NCBI RefSeq assembly: GCF_036323735.1
Contig: NC_086033.1
Span: 4,082,826 to 4,146,825 of the forward strand
Source: Rattus norvegicus
Taxonomy: Eukaryota; Chordata; Mammalia; Rodentia; Muridae
Direction of reading: 5' to 3'
Length of the DNA stretch: 64,000 nucleotides
The notes beneath the pieces are model-generated. The model ran no database searches and was not told the origin of the DNA. It saw only the letters and a program-made list of their open reading frames with translations. A program made the translations under genes and the position numbers. The stretch's first letter is position 1. Each line of letters starts with the position of its first letter. Below, piece by piece: positions 21,669-33,957 of the stretch.

Positions 21669-23621
21669 ATGAGAGGCAGGCAGGGTTGGGACTCAGGCTC
21701 CGGCATCCACCTCAGGCGGCTGGTTGGTATTCGATGGCGGTGACTTGGTGAACTGGGCACACTGCTTGCCACCTAAGTAGGCCCTACCATTTCCCAGTGT
21801 GGTGGACTAACATCCTTCCCTCTTGCGGGGCAGCATAGAGTTGTCCTCCAAGGCCTACCTGTAGTCCTAGAGGGACATAATGCCCAGTCTCCCTCCGACC
21901 TAATCTCTTTCACATGCATTCCATCCCCCAGGTTCAGGCGAAGACTCAGGCAAAACAGTTTAAAGAAACCCCGGACACCTCAGTCTCTCCTGGGTCCAAA
22001 GGGGGGGGGGGAGTGAGGGGGGGACGGGAAGAGAGAACAACAGACAAGGTATGAGCCTGTCAAGAAGGCCTGTGGCTGACTATAGCCAGCCTCAGTATCT
22101 CTCTCCCCTGCTGGCCCTGAAAATCACCTACGAGTGAAGATCACAGACTCCTCCACCACCAGGCTGGCACTGGGGATGCCACATCTTCTAGTAGACCAGT
22201 GCCCTGAAATGAAGGGGGGAGGTCTGTCATGAGAATTTTCTCCTGGGGTTAGGCAACACCTTTCCCCCCTTTTTCCGAGGTTACAAATACAGAACAAATC
22301 AAAGTTTGAGTTCTTCGAAGTCACCCCTGGGTAATTGTGAGTCTATTGGGCTTACTTGAAGAGCATGGGTGAGGGGTGACAGGCAGGAGTATGAGTGATC
22401 TCAAAGCATACGCCGGAAGGATTTCACCTACCATGGACGATAACTTCCCCATGACCACATAGATGGAGCCCTTCTCCTGGTCCTTCCCAACCTATATACC
22501 ATACACCACATACCACACACCACATGCCGTTCACCGCACACTTGGCTGAGAGCCCGGTGAGTCTCCCCACCCCCATCTTCTGTGAAGGAGTATTAACCAA
22601 ACACAAGCTCAGCTGGGATGACCACAAGCTCAGCTGGGATGATCTTTGGCAAGTGATCCAGCTGATACGATGAGGATATTAGCGGTTTGACTTGGACGGT
22701 CGTCCTGCACAACAGGGCCCTCTCCGTAATTCTTCAGTGGACAGCTGAGGCTCTGCCAGGATGGCAAGCCACTCCCTAAATCTACAACCCAGAAGGAGTG
22801 TGTCATCCCTGTTTCAGCAACGAGAAAGCTGATTTCGGAGAGCTAACCTTATCTGCCTGAAATAGTACAGTGAGAAACAACTTCTAATCTGTTTGATTCC
22901 ACGCCATAAGCTGTTTCTAGAACCCTCTCTGCACCTCAGGATCCCTAACTGAAAGGATCTAGCTTGGGGCTTGCTAAGAACCCACCACTGCCTTCTGGCC
23001 TCAGGGTTCAAGATCTCCTGCCTCAGGCCTTACCTCCCCTGAAAGGAGGGTCTCAGAGTTGGGGGCTCTGTATCTCAGCCTGGCTCTCTCCAGCTTGTGG
23101 TCAGGCAGAACTGATTTGGATAGATTTCTTCCAACTGGGTCAGGTGATCACCTCCACCCTCCTGTTGGGAGCCTGTGTCTGAGGAGAGCTGCAGCCAGCA
23201 GCATGGAGGACTAGGCTTGCTCCTTCCGGCCTTCCAGTTCAGGAGACACTTCTGGAGGCTGTTTCAAGTCTCTTTTTCTTTCCCACTACTATTTCCTGTC
23301 AGGCCAGGACTGTCGCATAAGACTGCACAGGTTGGGCACCGCACAGCCTTCAATGGCCCCCATCCACACAGCGTAATGAGGTTTAGCCCTCAGGGATTAG
23401 CGCATCCTCTTCTCCGGTCCCTCTTGGCGCCTAAACTCTTATACCATGTTTAGCGCCTTTGAAAGCCTTCAGGGTTTCCCCATAGTTTTAGAATGGTCCT
23501 CAAACTCTATAACTAAACCCAGGTGTGGTTCACCCCAGCCATGCCAGCAGTTTTTAAGAAGATAGAAGGAAGAGGATCATGAGTTCAAAGACAATCTGAT
23601 CTACATCATGAGGTCCTACCT

Positions 23622-23679
<58 letters not shown>

Positions 23680-24204
23680 ATATATTTCCCAATTTGGCAG
23701 TGTTCTGTAGACATCAGCATTTTGGAAATGGAAGAGGTATCAGCCACCTTCTAGGGAGGGGCAGACTGGGTGCCGTTGCCTGTAATCGTAGGAGCGAAGT
23801 TTGTCTGCTCTGTGGAAAGCAGGATGAAACGCTCAGTCTCTCACACTATAGCTCCCTGCCCTGAGCCTAGTCTGAAGCTCTGGATGTCAGAGGGGACGCT
23901 GGGAAAGCAGTGAGGCCCGCCACGGTTCCCTTCAGCCGCCCAGCATGGCTACAAGGACGCTACAGAGAGTACCGAGCTGCTTCATCTGCCAGGACTCTTG
24001 CTTATGTACATGGAGAAACTGAGGCCTGGAGAATGGCAGAGTAGGGCCCCACCAGGCAAGTCAGGGCAAATCCAGGGTGGATCCCCAGATCAGTGTTCTG
24101 GAAATTTCCACACCTATTTCCCAAACCTCAGCTCTCTTGTTTTTTTTTTTTTTTTTTTTTTAGAAATGGACTAACCTTTTTCTTGGGTGGGAATACTGAC
24201 TCCT

Positions 24205-24264
<60 letters not shown>

Positions 24265-25807
24265 TCATGAAGTATCACTGTCCCTGTCTGAAGCCAATAG
24301 CCAGGGTCACCCTACTAGACCCGGCCACCGGTTCCTCCCATGGCTGCTTTAGCTGCTCAGTGGAGTGCTTTGTCAGCTGCCAACCCTCCTGCCAAGAGAT
24401 GAAATCTAGAGGAGAAAGCACCTCCCCTCCCGCCCGTTCTTGTGGCCAGAAGCTGGAGCGGCTGCCTGGTTCTGCTGATCACAGTTGGTACCGCAGAGAA
24501 ATCAGCTAAGCCACATAACCCTATCACATTAAGCCAGGGGGGTCAGCCAGGGCCTGGGACACTGGCCAGGCTGATGCAGGGCCAGCAAGACAGGATGGGG
24601 ATGGGAGGGTGATCAAGATAGGAAGGCTGTGGAGGCCTAAGAGGCAGGTCCCTGCCTTGTACAGGATCCCAGTTTGATGAGGGAGGGAGGTCAGGCTCCC
24701 AGAAGCATATAGAGAAGAGGGAAACACGTTACAGAGCGGGACTGTCACTGGAGTCAGCTAAGTCTCAGGGCAGGTCCTTCTGTTTCTTCTCTGGGCCATT
24801 GCTGACCCAGTACACTGGGGCATCATGGGTAAGCACCTGATGAGCAGCCCCAGACCTTGGAAGTGTGCAGCACCCAGTGGGTTTTAGCATATAGGATCCC
24901 AGAGGAAAGGGTTCTTTTGTCAAAGGCAAGGAAGAAGGCACAGCAAAGACACCCAGGCTTCAGGCGTGCGGCAGGAAGGATGTCTGAGTCTCGATGCAAG
25001 GATGATGGGAAAGATCATAGACCCAGAGCAACTGGAAATAAAGAACTATGGGAGCTGAGGGAACCGTGGGAGCTGAGGATCCTACGGCAGAGAGAAGGAC
25101 CGAAAACTGTCCACTCAGGGACAGAAAAATTGGAGAATGGATAGAGAGCCTGGAAGCCTGGATGTACGGTGATCTCTAAATCCAAAAGGGGAGACTCTCC
25201 TTTGTCAGGGGTGCAGAGTACTCAGACGGCAGGCAGCCATTGCTGCTAGGAACAGAGGCAGGACACTTCTCAGCAACTCCATAGCCCCATGCATCTTCCT
25301 AGACTCCCTGCTGCCGCTACCCGTCCCACTTCAGCCAAAACAAAACGGGAGCATAGAGAGTGGGGATGTAGCCAAGTGGGTAGAGTGCTCCCTTAGTGTG
25401 CTTCCGGCTCTGGGTTTGAGCCCCAGCATCATATAACTGGGTGTGGTGGCGCATACCTATAATCCCAGCACTCGGAGGTGGAGGCGAGGAGGATCAGAAG
25501 TTCGAGGTCATGTTCAAGGCTAGATCGGGCTAGGTTAGACCCTGTCTCAATAATCAAACAGGGGTTAGAGAAAAGGCTCAGTGGTTAAGATCACTTGCTG
25601 TTCTTGTGGAGAGCCTCGGTTAGTCCCCTGCACCTACCTGGTGGCTCACAACTATCAGTTCCAGAGGATCTGACACCCTCTCCTGACCTCCAAGAGTGCC
25701 AGGCACACACGTGGTGCACAGTCACACACGCTGTCAAAACACTCAGGCCTCCTGGTTTCTGTCTAACCAACCACAGATCATCCTTCTCTAACCTCACTGT
25801 TCCCCAG
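21669..25807 (+). other. Kcnk17 relic intron 4
   Basis: This interval of about 4.1 kb holds a (GA)n tail at 23624-23675 after a SINE, a (CA)n tract at 24205-24262, MIR-like stretches near 22800-22900 and 24010-24090, a B4 SINE (ID-B1 fusion) at about 25353-25562 and a B2-type SINE at about 25563-25745. I recognise no exon. Confidence 0.6.
25353..25562 (+). mobile_element. B4 SINE (ID-B1 fusion)
   Basis: An ID-like head (GTGGGGATGTAGCCAAGTGG) is joined to a B1-like body (GGCGCATACCTATAATCCCA) and ends CTGTCTCAA. Confidence 0.75.
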
Positions 25808-26106
25808 GCATGGATCCTTCTCCAGAGTACCTTCTGTGGGACAATAGTATTGCGTCCCTGTGGGTCTTCTTCGGGATGGCTTGGGTGGCTCTGATCACCA
25901 AACTGATCTCGTTCCAATTGGCGATGTGGGGGGGGGGGGTTGGGGGGGGCATGGGCACCACCTGCTCACACTGCTCCAAGAGGAACTTGAAGGCTCGAAA
26001 CCAGAGGCCAGGCCAAGAAGGAAAACATGGAATTCTGTTTGTCAGCTGTTGCTTTGAGGTGTCTGAGGGAGTCAAAGCATCTCAAAACGTGGGTTATGAA
26101 CTGTGA
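25808..26106 (+). pseudogene. Kcnk17-ps: Kcnk17 relic exon 5, frame open to its stop
   Basis: The acceptor TCCCCAG is intact. The frame MDPSPEYLLW, then SLWVFFGMAWVALITKLIS (M4), then a tail with CSHCSKRNLKARNQRPGQE, matches human MNPSQRYPLW, SLWILFGMAWLALIIKLIL and the KCNK17 tail. After about 77 codons it diverges, and it stops at TGA 26104-26106. A run of G in the tail replaces the human ETPGRV segment. Confidence 0.93.
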
Positions 26107-26269
26107 CAAGGACAGCTAGCTGCGTTTCGCAGTCGCTGGGTCTTCCTTGCCACACTTCTGACTTTAAGCAATAATTCCACATCTTTCTTTCCAGCTGAGT
26201 TCAGCTAGGTGATAATTCAAGTTCATCCATAGGTTGCCTCCCATGTGACTTACGCGATGTGACTTTGGA

Positions 26270-26275
26270 AATAAA
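26270..26275 (+). terminator. relic poly(A) signal of Kcnk17
   Basis: AATAAA lies 164 nt after the exon-5 stop, at a plausible distance for the old 3' end. This is by position only. Confidence 0.35.
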
Positions 26276-29160
26276 GAACGCCCCTCTTCCCCCCTTTATT
26301 CTCACCTTCTGCAATGTTGGCCTGCTGGCTGAAACTCTAGCAGCCATGTTGCATGAGTTAGAGACCATGGCGAGTGAAATTGGTTGCACAGTAACAAAAG
26401 AAGCATGGGCTCCTGGTCATCACGCTGTCATTGTACCAGACGGGAACACAGTGAACTCTAACGTCACAATTTACATACATATCCAGAAACAGACTACAAC
26501 TGAGGCTGTCACCTACAGAGAGAGGCAATGCCGGGCCAGGGAGAACTTGCCCAGGATTGGTGAAAGGATTGACAGAGGGGACGGGAGATTCCTGAGCCCT
26601 CCACCCTCAGACGCCACAGGGGAATTCACAGGGCCTTTAGATGATTCCCAGGGCCAATCCAGCAAACAGGTATAACAAGAACCTGGATAGCTACTGGATC
26701 CTTAAGCCAGAGGGAAGCATGGGCGGACCTATGGTCTGTCCCTGCCTCCCCTCCGTCCTTTGTCTCGGAAGGCTCAGTTTAAACAGCCCAACTGTCTACA
26801 CTGCATCCTCCCCACGCCTGCAGTTTCCTTGCCTGTCCTCTGGCCCTGAGAACACAACAGCACAGAGTGGGTTATCCTCAGCTACACTGAGTTTGAGGCT
26901 AGCCTGTCTCAAAAAAAAAAAAAAAAAAAAAAAGAAAAGAGAAGGAGAGCAAAGAGATCACCACTGGGAAGGGCGCATAGAGGGAGGCAGGGGAGTAAGG
27001 AGAGGCTAAGCAGAGAGGCTGAGGCTGACTTGCTGCCTGCAGGAGGACTCGATCACCCTGCCTTCCTGGCAGGCTCAGATGTGGCCACCCTCTGCCCACA
27101 GACAGAAAGGATGCTCGAAGCAGGCCTTCGGGACCAGGTGTGCAGCCCACCTTCCAGGGTAGGAACCTTGATTCTGTCCTAGCAGGCTCTGTTACCCCAG
27201 GCAAACTCCGAGTGATCATCAGTTCCCCTCTGCAACACAGATAAGATCTCCCAGGATTGATGACTAAGGCTTGCAAAGGACTGTAAGCAGTGCGTCAGCC
27301 CCTACAAACATGCATGCCTTCCTAGCCAGGTCGGTGGACCGAGGCCGGAGGAACCACTGCTCTGCTTGGATCCGGCTGACGTGGCATCTCCGCTGACCTC
27401 TTGGCAGTAGCCAGGGTGGAACCGGCCTCTGCCCCTGGGGGGCTCCCTGCTGACACTATCACATGCTGGCCAGGATGAGGGGCTCTGGACGTCTGTGACT
27501 CATGGGGGAACATCCAGGAAGAGTCCAAGAAATGTAGGCCAAGTGTGCAGATGTGGCCCAGGGACCAGCCACAGCTGCTCCAAGATGCTTCCTGCAGCCG
27601 CAGCTCGCTCTTCTGTCCCTCCAGCACTTGCCGTCCTGACTGCATGGCTTCCGGCATGACCCTTCCCTTTAAGACACCTTTATCGTTAGTCACATCGTGT
27701 TTTGCTCGGGCTTGGTTTCGAGTGTTCGAGATCAGGTCTCATGGGATCCAGGCCGGCCTTGATTCTGAACTCCTTATCCCCCCACCCCCCATCTCCAGGA
27801 TTAGGATTTAAAAATGTGCACACGATGGGGAGCACTGGCTTAGCCTCCGAAATTGTCCTGGAGGGACGATAGTTGCTAAGGCCATCAAGAACATGAGGCT
27901 GGGCAGAGTGGCACATAACTTTAATCCCAACGTTTGGGAGACAGAGATAGGCAGCTCTCCATGAATCTGAGGCCAGCCTGGTCTACATATTCAGGCCAGC
28001 CAGGGATACATAGTAAGACACTGTCCTTTTTTTTTTTTTTTTAAAGTCAGCAAGATGACCTCAGCTCATCAGCCCCCAGGCCTGCATGGTGGAAGGAGAA
28101 ACCCAGCCCCTGTAAATTGTCTTCTGACTTCCACACGCATGCCATGAGACAGAAGCACTGCTCCCAAACTCAAATAATCAATGAATAAATCCTAGCCACG
28201 TCCGGCACGGTGGCGTAGATCTGTAAGCTATTTAGGAGGCTGAGGCAGAATGGCTTCGAGTTCAAGGCCAGCCTGGGCTTGAGTTCAAGGGCAGCTTAGG
28301 CAATTTGGCAAGACCCTATCCTAAAACTAAAAGTGAGAAGAGGGCCGGGGCTGTAGTTTGGCGGCAGAGTGCTTGCCTAGCATGTTCAAAGCCCTGGGTT
28401 CAGAGGGCTATGGCAAATACAGAGTAGTCCTTTCAGGCAGTCCAGAGAGATGTCCTTCATGTCCTATAATGTCAAGCATCTCCTCTCCACCTATGAGAGA
28501 GGAGGTGGCTCTAAAGTCTCTTTATATCTGCCTCCTCACCCCAACGAATCCCCACTTTACCCAACCCATTAACAACCAACTAACCCCCCAACCCCTGCCT
28601 CTCTCTCTTTCTGCAAGGAAGACTTGGACATGTTCACCAGGCCTTAAGTTCATTGGGCCTCAGTCCCCTCAGTCCCCTGAGTCCCCCCTGCCCTCCAGTC
28701 TCCTTCTCTGGATCTTCAGCCTGGAGAAAGGTATCCAACAGTGCTAGGAGCCAGCCACAGAAGTACTCGACCGACCCCACAGAAGCTTGTGAACTCCTAA
28801 GACTGAGCCAACTTTATGAGACTCCCATCCCCAAGGCCCCTGGGCCCTTATCTCACCAGATCCCCACCCTGGGCTCCAGGCCAGGAGTTCGCTGTCCTGA
28901 AGTAGGCCTGCTGACCTCCACCCTCATCGGGCCACCCACAGGGCTGTTTCCCACCCACCCACCCACACTGCTCCAGCCTCCCTGCCTTCCTTCATCCTTG
29001 GCTGGACAAATCTCTGTCTGAGTAAAATCTTTCTTGGAATCACAGAGACCTCCTCCAGTCCAATCCCTGTACCGGGGCCTGGGGGCTGGGACCCATGTCC
29101 AACCAGAGTGGAACCTGTCCCTTTCCTATGCCTCAAACAAACGGGCCATAGCATGAAGAC
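26276..29160. other. unique sequence with scattered SINEs, no gene
   Basis: It holds a SINE A-tail at 26908-26935, B1 (+) at about 27895-28025, B1-like (+) at about 28199-28325 and an ID-like head at about 28343-28400. I recognise no exon or conserved domain. Confidence 0.5.
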
Positions 29161-29353
29161 TAGTGCTTCTCAACCTTCCTAATGCTACCAACTTTTGATA
29201 CAGTTCCTCATGTCACCTTCATATCCCAATCAACCATAAAATTACTTTTGTTGCTACTATTATGAATCATAATGTAAATATTTGACATTCGACTTCTGTG
29301 AAAGGGTCATTTGACGCCTAAGGGGGTCACGACCCACAGGTTGAGAACCACTG
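29161..29353. mobile_element. URR1 (non-autonomous hAT-type DNA element), copy 1
   Basis: The ends are inverted repeats: AGTGCTTCTCAACC and GGTTGAGAACCACT. It is flanked by an exact 8-bp duplication ATGAAGAC at 29153-29160 and 29354-29361, the length expected for hAT elements. Confidence 0.9.
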
Positions 29354-29361
29354 ATGAAGAC

Positions 29362-32145
29362 ACCTGTGCCCTGGCCTCTCTCCATGCCACCCTCTGACCC
29401 ATTTGTATAGGAGTTATTTCTTTGACGGGTGTATCTGTTCTATGGCTGCCACCAACCCGTTGGTCACTTGTTCACTGGCATGGTTATTGAATAGACTGTG
29501 GCAGGTACCGTGAAGCTCATGGTCAGGGCTCCATCCCTAATCTTAAGTACCCACTGGGGTCTCAGAATCCATCCCCCTCCAGACAAGAAGAGATCCACAT
29601 ATCTAGAAGCTGTACCACCCTCAGAGCTAACGCCATCCCCACCCCCACCCCCAATTCCACCCCCACTCCCAACCGGGTATTAATTACCTCTGCATTATGT
29701 GTCCTTAATGTGGCCTGAGGAAAGGGCCAGCTGCTCTCTGCAAGGACCTGCTGGGCCCTTACCCAGAGCATCAGGCAGGAGCAGAGACTCGAGCAGGAAC
29801 TAAATCACGCACTTACCCTGACCCTGAGCCACTCCAGCCCTAGAAAGGTCAGCAAGATAATAGAGGCCCTGTCATACTACAAGGTGCCCATGAGATAAGT
29901 CACCTGGGCTTGCATCTGTCCTGTTGATGACAGTCTTACAACACCCGCTGTCATGGAAAGGCCTAGAAGTTCAGAGAGTGATCCTCCTGCCTGATAGGAA
30001 GGCCTTTGGAGGGGGAGAAAACTTGTTAAGTTCTGCTTCCCGATCCTACCTGGGTTCTCTTCCAGAATCACATTGGTCTGATCTATGTGCCTCTGGGCCA
30101 GTCACCTGTCCTTGGGGTGGCCAACTCATCCCGTGATTCCTGGAATCATTCTGGAAAAGCACCACACCCAAGGTTCTCCTTAGTCCTCAGAACAGTGGAA
30201 CAAATGCCCAGACCTTCGCCCACATAGCTGTCCCATGCAAGGAGCAGGTCTGTCCACAGGTCTCCACAGGGAGCAATCCAAGTGGGCACAGAAGGTGGAG
30301 GTTCCTAGCTCATGGGAGTTCGAGATCTAGCACCCAGACCTTTCTATGACCTCTGTCTCCTCTGTTTGCATTCCCCAATAGCTAACCATGGAAAGGATCT
30401 AGTCACAAGGAGTTTATGTGGGACTGACTGTAAGAAACGAGGAATTAAAGAAGAGTTAAAAAGACACACGACTAGCAGCCAAGTCAGCTACAGAGGACAT
30501 TTTAGGAAGGCTGGAGAAAGCATGTCTCCTGAGGCAGCCTCCAAGGGACAAGGAACAGCATCTTCTCAGGGAGGGCAGGGGCACTAACTCCCAGTTCTGT
30601 GGCAAAGTGCATGAGGATGATGGATGCCTGCCGGGCCCTGCCAGCCTCAGCCGTGATCTCCCTCATCATTCATACAAGGTGCAGGAGGCCTGAGAGGAAA
30701 GAAGATGCTGGCCTAGGTGTGGGAGGGGGCTCAAGGTAGTTGAGGAGAAGAGGGGCTTCTGGGAAAGCACAGACACAGATCAAGATGAGCAAGGAAAGCC
30801 TGTGGGGGGAGGGGGAGAGGAGGGGGAGAGGAAGCAGAAAGGGGGGAGGGGAGAAATGAGAAGGGAAGAGCGAGGGGAGGGAAGAAAAGAGCCCGAGAGA
30901 AGAGAAAAGGTGACAAGAGGAAATTCATCACAAGGAAATTCCTCACAAGCCAGGTGGGGTGGTACACGCCTGTTAGTCCCGCACTGGAATTTGGACATAG
31001 GAGGATCAGAATTTTGAGACCATCCTTGGCTACATAGTGACTTGGAGGCTAGCCTGGGCTACCTAAGGCCCTGTTTCAAAAATAAAAAGATGAAGGGAAG
31101 GAAGAGAGAGAGGGGGAAAGAGGGAAGAAGGGAGAGAGGAAGGGAGGGAGGGAGGAAAAGAGGAAGGCAGGGCTAGGGGTTTGACCCAGAGGTTGAAAAC
31201 TTGCCCAGTTTTCAACACAAGGCTCTGGCTTCCAACTCCAACATGGCAAAAACTGAAAAATAAACATCATAATCTCCTTCCTCCAGCTGAGGCCGAGGGA
31301 GAGCCAGAGCCTCTTGTCCTAGAGGTTACAGAGGTCAGGGGAATGCTGGGTCCCACCCAGAGCAGAGGTGAGGGAGGCTTCTCTAGCCGAAGTCCTAGGC
31401 CAGGAGCCAGAGCGTTGAAGGAAGGAGGCCTTGGGGTGGTTGAGGAGTCAGCCCTGGGCCAGGTACAGCCAGCCAGCCTAGATGCAGGAGGCCATTGGCT
31501 AACACCACACTGCACAAATATTGTTGTTTTGACTGCTCGTGGGATTCGCTATTTTCCCAGGGAACCACAGGCATGACGTGTGAGCTCACTGCAGAGCAGG
31601 GCCCACGAGGAGAACAGTACCTTCTGGCCAGGCACGTGTGCACACAAACACGCATGCACATGCATGTGCACATGCTCACACTCCTACCCAGAACGCAGAG
31701 CCCTCATTCTGCGTGCAGCTCACTGGCTTCTCTGGGGGTAGGCAGGTTATTTAAACTCTCAGTACCACAGATGCTGACATACAACACATACAACACATAC
31801 ATACAACAATAGCTGCCTCCCAGGGATGAGAAAAGATGGTAAGAGTGGCCTAGGGTGGCCTCCGGCCATGACTTGGTAGAGAAGTGACTAGCTTTACCTA
31901 AAGCCCTGGATTTGATCCCCAACACCACATAAATGAGACATGGTGTCACACACTTTCAATATCTGTAATCTGGAGGTTGAGGTAGGAGGATCAGTTTTCA
32001 AGACTAGCCTTGGCTACATTACAGTTTGAGGGTAGCCTGGTCTAGGTGAGAGCCAATTTCAGAGAAAGAAGACAGACAAAAGAAGTTGACCAATTACAAA
32101 TTCCATCACTGTGTGTAATGGTCCGTTTTAACAGTCAACTTTATT
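29362..32145. other. no gene; purine-rich tracts and SINEs
   Basis: Purine-rich stretches lie at about 30800-30910 and 31088-31170, with B1-like copies at about 30950-31080 and B4-like sequence at about 31872-32044. Open frames across the purine tracts are compositional. Confidence 0.5.
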
Positions 32146-32450
32146 GGGCTGAAGAGATGGCTCAGTGGTTAAGACGACCCAAGTTCTGGGGCTGGGGATT
32201 TAGCTCAGTGGTAGAGCGCTTACCTAGGAAGCGCAAAGCCCTGGGTTCGGTCCCAGCTCAAAAAAAAAAAAAAAAAAAAGACAACCTAAGTTCTGTTCCT
32301 AGGACTCCTGTCCGGCAGTTCACAGCTACCTGTGAACTACAGCTTCAGGGAGATCTGACACCCTCTTCTGGATTCTGAGGGCATGGCACTCATGTACTCA
32401 TAGACACCAATTTATTCATAGAATAAAAAAAAAGTAAATAATTTTAGAAA
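32146..32450 (+). mobile_element. B2 SINE split by ID element 3 (32189-32279)
   Basis: The B2 head GAAGAGATGGCTCAGTGGTT lies left of the ID and its body right. The ID is flanked by GACGACCCAAGTTCTG (32173-32188) and GACAACCTAAGTTCTG (32280-32295), a 16-bp duplication with two differences. Confidence 0.92.
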
Positions 32451-32924
32451 GAAATAACTTGGGAGGGGGTGAGTCAAACACACCCCTGGGGGTGATTGTG
32501 GGCATTCCCAGAAGCAATTAGATCCTGAGGGCTTTAGCCTGAAGGAAAGTTCGTCCCTTGGTGAGGTCTGGTGGTGTTTTTGGCAGGTAGTGATTGGGAG
32601 GGGGCAGGGCCTTCTTGGAGGAAGTAGATCATTTGAGGACATATTTTTGCCCTGTTCCCTCTCTGTTTCCTGTCTGCCAAGGAGTGAATAGCCTCCCTGC
32701 CACTCTCCCAACCGCCATGATGCTCTTCCTTAAGAGCATGGGCTAAGGGATCCAGGTCTGATCCCATTGAAACCCTGAGCGCAGATAAACCCTTATTCCT
32801 CCCTCAGTTTGTTTCTGGCAGGTATTTGGCCCCAGCGACAGCTCACATGCTACATATGTGAGAAGGGAAAAAGAGCCCGTGTTTGAACAGTTTAGTCAGA
32901 TGTGTGAACAACCTATGAAAATTG

Positions 32925-33233
32925 GTTTTTTTTTTCTTTTTTCTTTTTTCTTTTTTTTCGGAGCTGGGGACCGAACTCAGGGCCTTGTGCTTGCTAGGCA
33001 AGCGCTCTACCACTGAGCTAAATCCCCAACCAAAAAAAATTTTTTTTAAAGATTTTATTTATTTATTTTATTTATATGACAAGTACACTGCAGCTGTCTT
33101 CAGACACACCAGAAGAGGACATCAGATCCTATGACAGATGGTCGTGAGCCACCATGTGGTTGCTGGGATTTGAACTCAGGACCCCTGGAAGAGCAGTCAG
33201 TGCTCTTAACCTCTGAGCCATCTCTCCAGCCCC
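32925..33233 (-). mobile_element. antisense B2 carrying ID element 4 in its tail
   Basis: The ID (32926-33031) and a young B2 (33044-33233) both read on the - strand. The exact duplication GAAAATTG at 32917-32924 and 33234-33241 encloses the pair, which suggests the ID entered the tail of the B2. Confidence 0.88.
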
Positions 33234-33259
33234 GAAAATTGTTTTTAAAGGGAGAGCCA

Positions 33260-33337
33260 ATCTCTTTTCTTTTCTTTTCTTTCCTTTTTTCTTTTTCTTT
33301 TCTTTTTTCTTTTTCTTTTCTTTTTTTTTTTTTTTTT
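33260..33337. repeat. (CTTTT)n pyrimidine tract
   Basis: An irregular run of CTTTT/CTTTTT units. Confidence 0.85.
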
Positions 33338-33430
33338 GACTTTTGTTCTTCCAACCTTGTAAAGATTTTGGTTGATATTGCAACAGAGATCTTGGATCGG
33401 GAGGCGAAAGTTCTACATCAAAGTGATCAA

Positions 33431-33546
33431 GGGGTTGGGGATTTAGCTCAGTGGTAGAGCGCTTGCCTAGCAAGCGCAAGGCCCTGGGTTTGGTCCCCAG
33501 CTCCGAAAAAGAAAAAAGAAAAAAAAAAAAGAAAAGAAAAAAAAAT
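33431..33546 (+). mobile_element. ID element 5
   Basis: A full ID core and A-rich tail, flanked by the exact 11-bp duplication AAAGTGATCAA at 33420-33430 and 33547-33557. Confidence 0.96.
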
Positions 33547-33784
33547 AAAGTGATCAAACCAGCTGGGGTGTCTTACATGCTCACATTGACAAACCACTCT
33601 GAATAGCCTTCCCACGCTCACTGGATGTATGTGGCCCTGGGAAGTGCTGGGACCATAACACTTAGCCAATGACTCCATGGCCAAAGGCACCATAGATGAG
33701 GGTGAATCACGGGCAGATGGTTTGAGAAGGCCTGGAGAATCTGAAATCAACCAAGAAACAAATCTCCCTCTCTCTGTCTTTCTT

Positions 33785-33957
33785 CTTTCTGCCTCTGTTT
33801 ATTTTCTGAGACAAAAATCTCACTATGTAGTTCTGGCTGGCCTGGAACTTGCTATACACAGACAGTCTTGCCTCAAAATCACAGAGATCCTCCAGCTTCT
33901 GCCTTTCGAGTGCTGGGATTAAAGGTGTGCACCACAGTACCCCCTTCACCTTCTTGG
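33785..33957 (-). mobile_element. B1 SINE, antisense
   Basis: It shows GAGTGCTGGGATTAAAGGTG, the reversed B1 5' end. Confidence 0.8.

Larger units (their letters stand above)
16435..26106 (+). pseudogene. Kcnk17-ps: Kcnk17 (TALK-2) unitary pseudogene, five decayed exons
   Basis: Five blocks in order and on one strand match the exons of KCNK17 as I recall the human protein: 16435-16667, 19142-19254, 21022-21182, 21494-21668 and 25808-26106. Exon phases and lengths match KCNK17, with net losses of 4 nt in exon 1 and 2 nt in exon 2. Introns are retained, so this is not a processed copy, and it occupies the normal place next to Kcnk16. Lesions are: GTG at the aligned start, a frameshift in the M1 codons, exon-2 acceptor GG instead of AG, two single-base losses in exon 2, erased filter 1, TGA at 21066-21068, exon-3 donor AT, exon-4 donor AT, and filter 2 changed to GPGD. 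Exons 4 and 5 remain open. No functional channel can be made. Intact TALK-2 is an alkaline-activated K2P channel, reported missing from mouse and rat. Confidence 0.93.

Noticed and set aside
16435..26106. Kcnk17 block as a working gene with sequencing errors
   Set aside because: Independent lesions of different kinds occur in exons 1 to 4 (start, indels, stop, three splice sites, both filters); errors are an unlikely cause for all of them.
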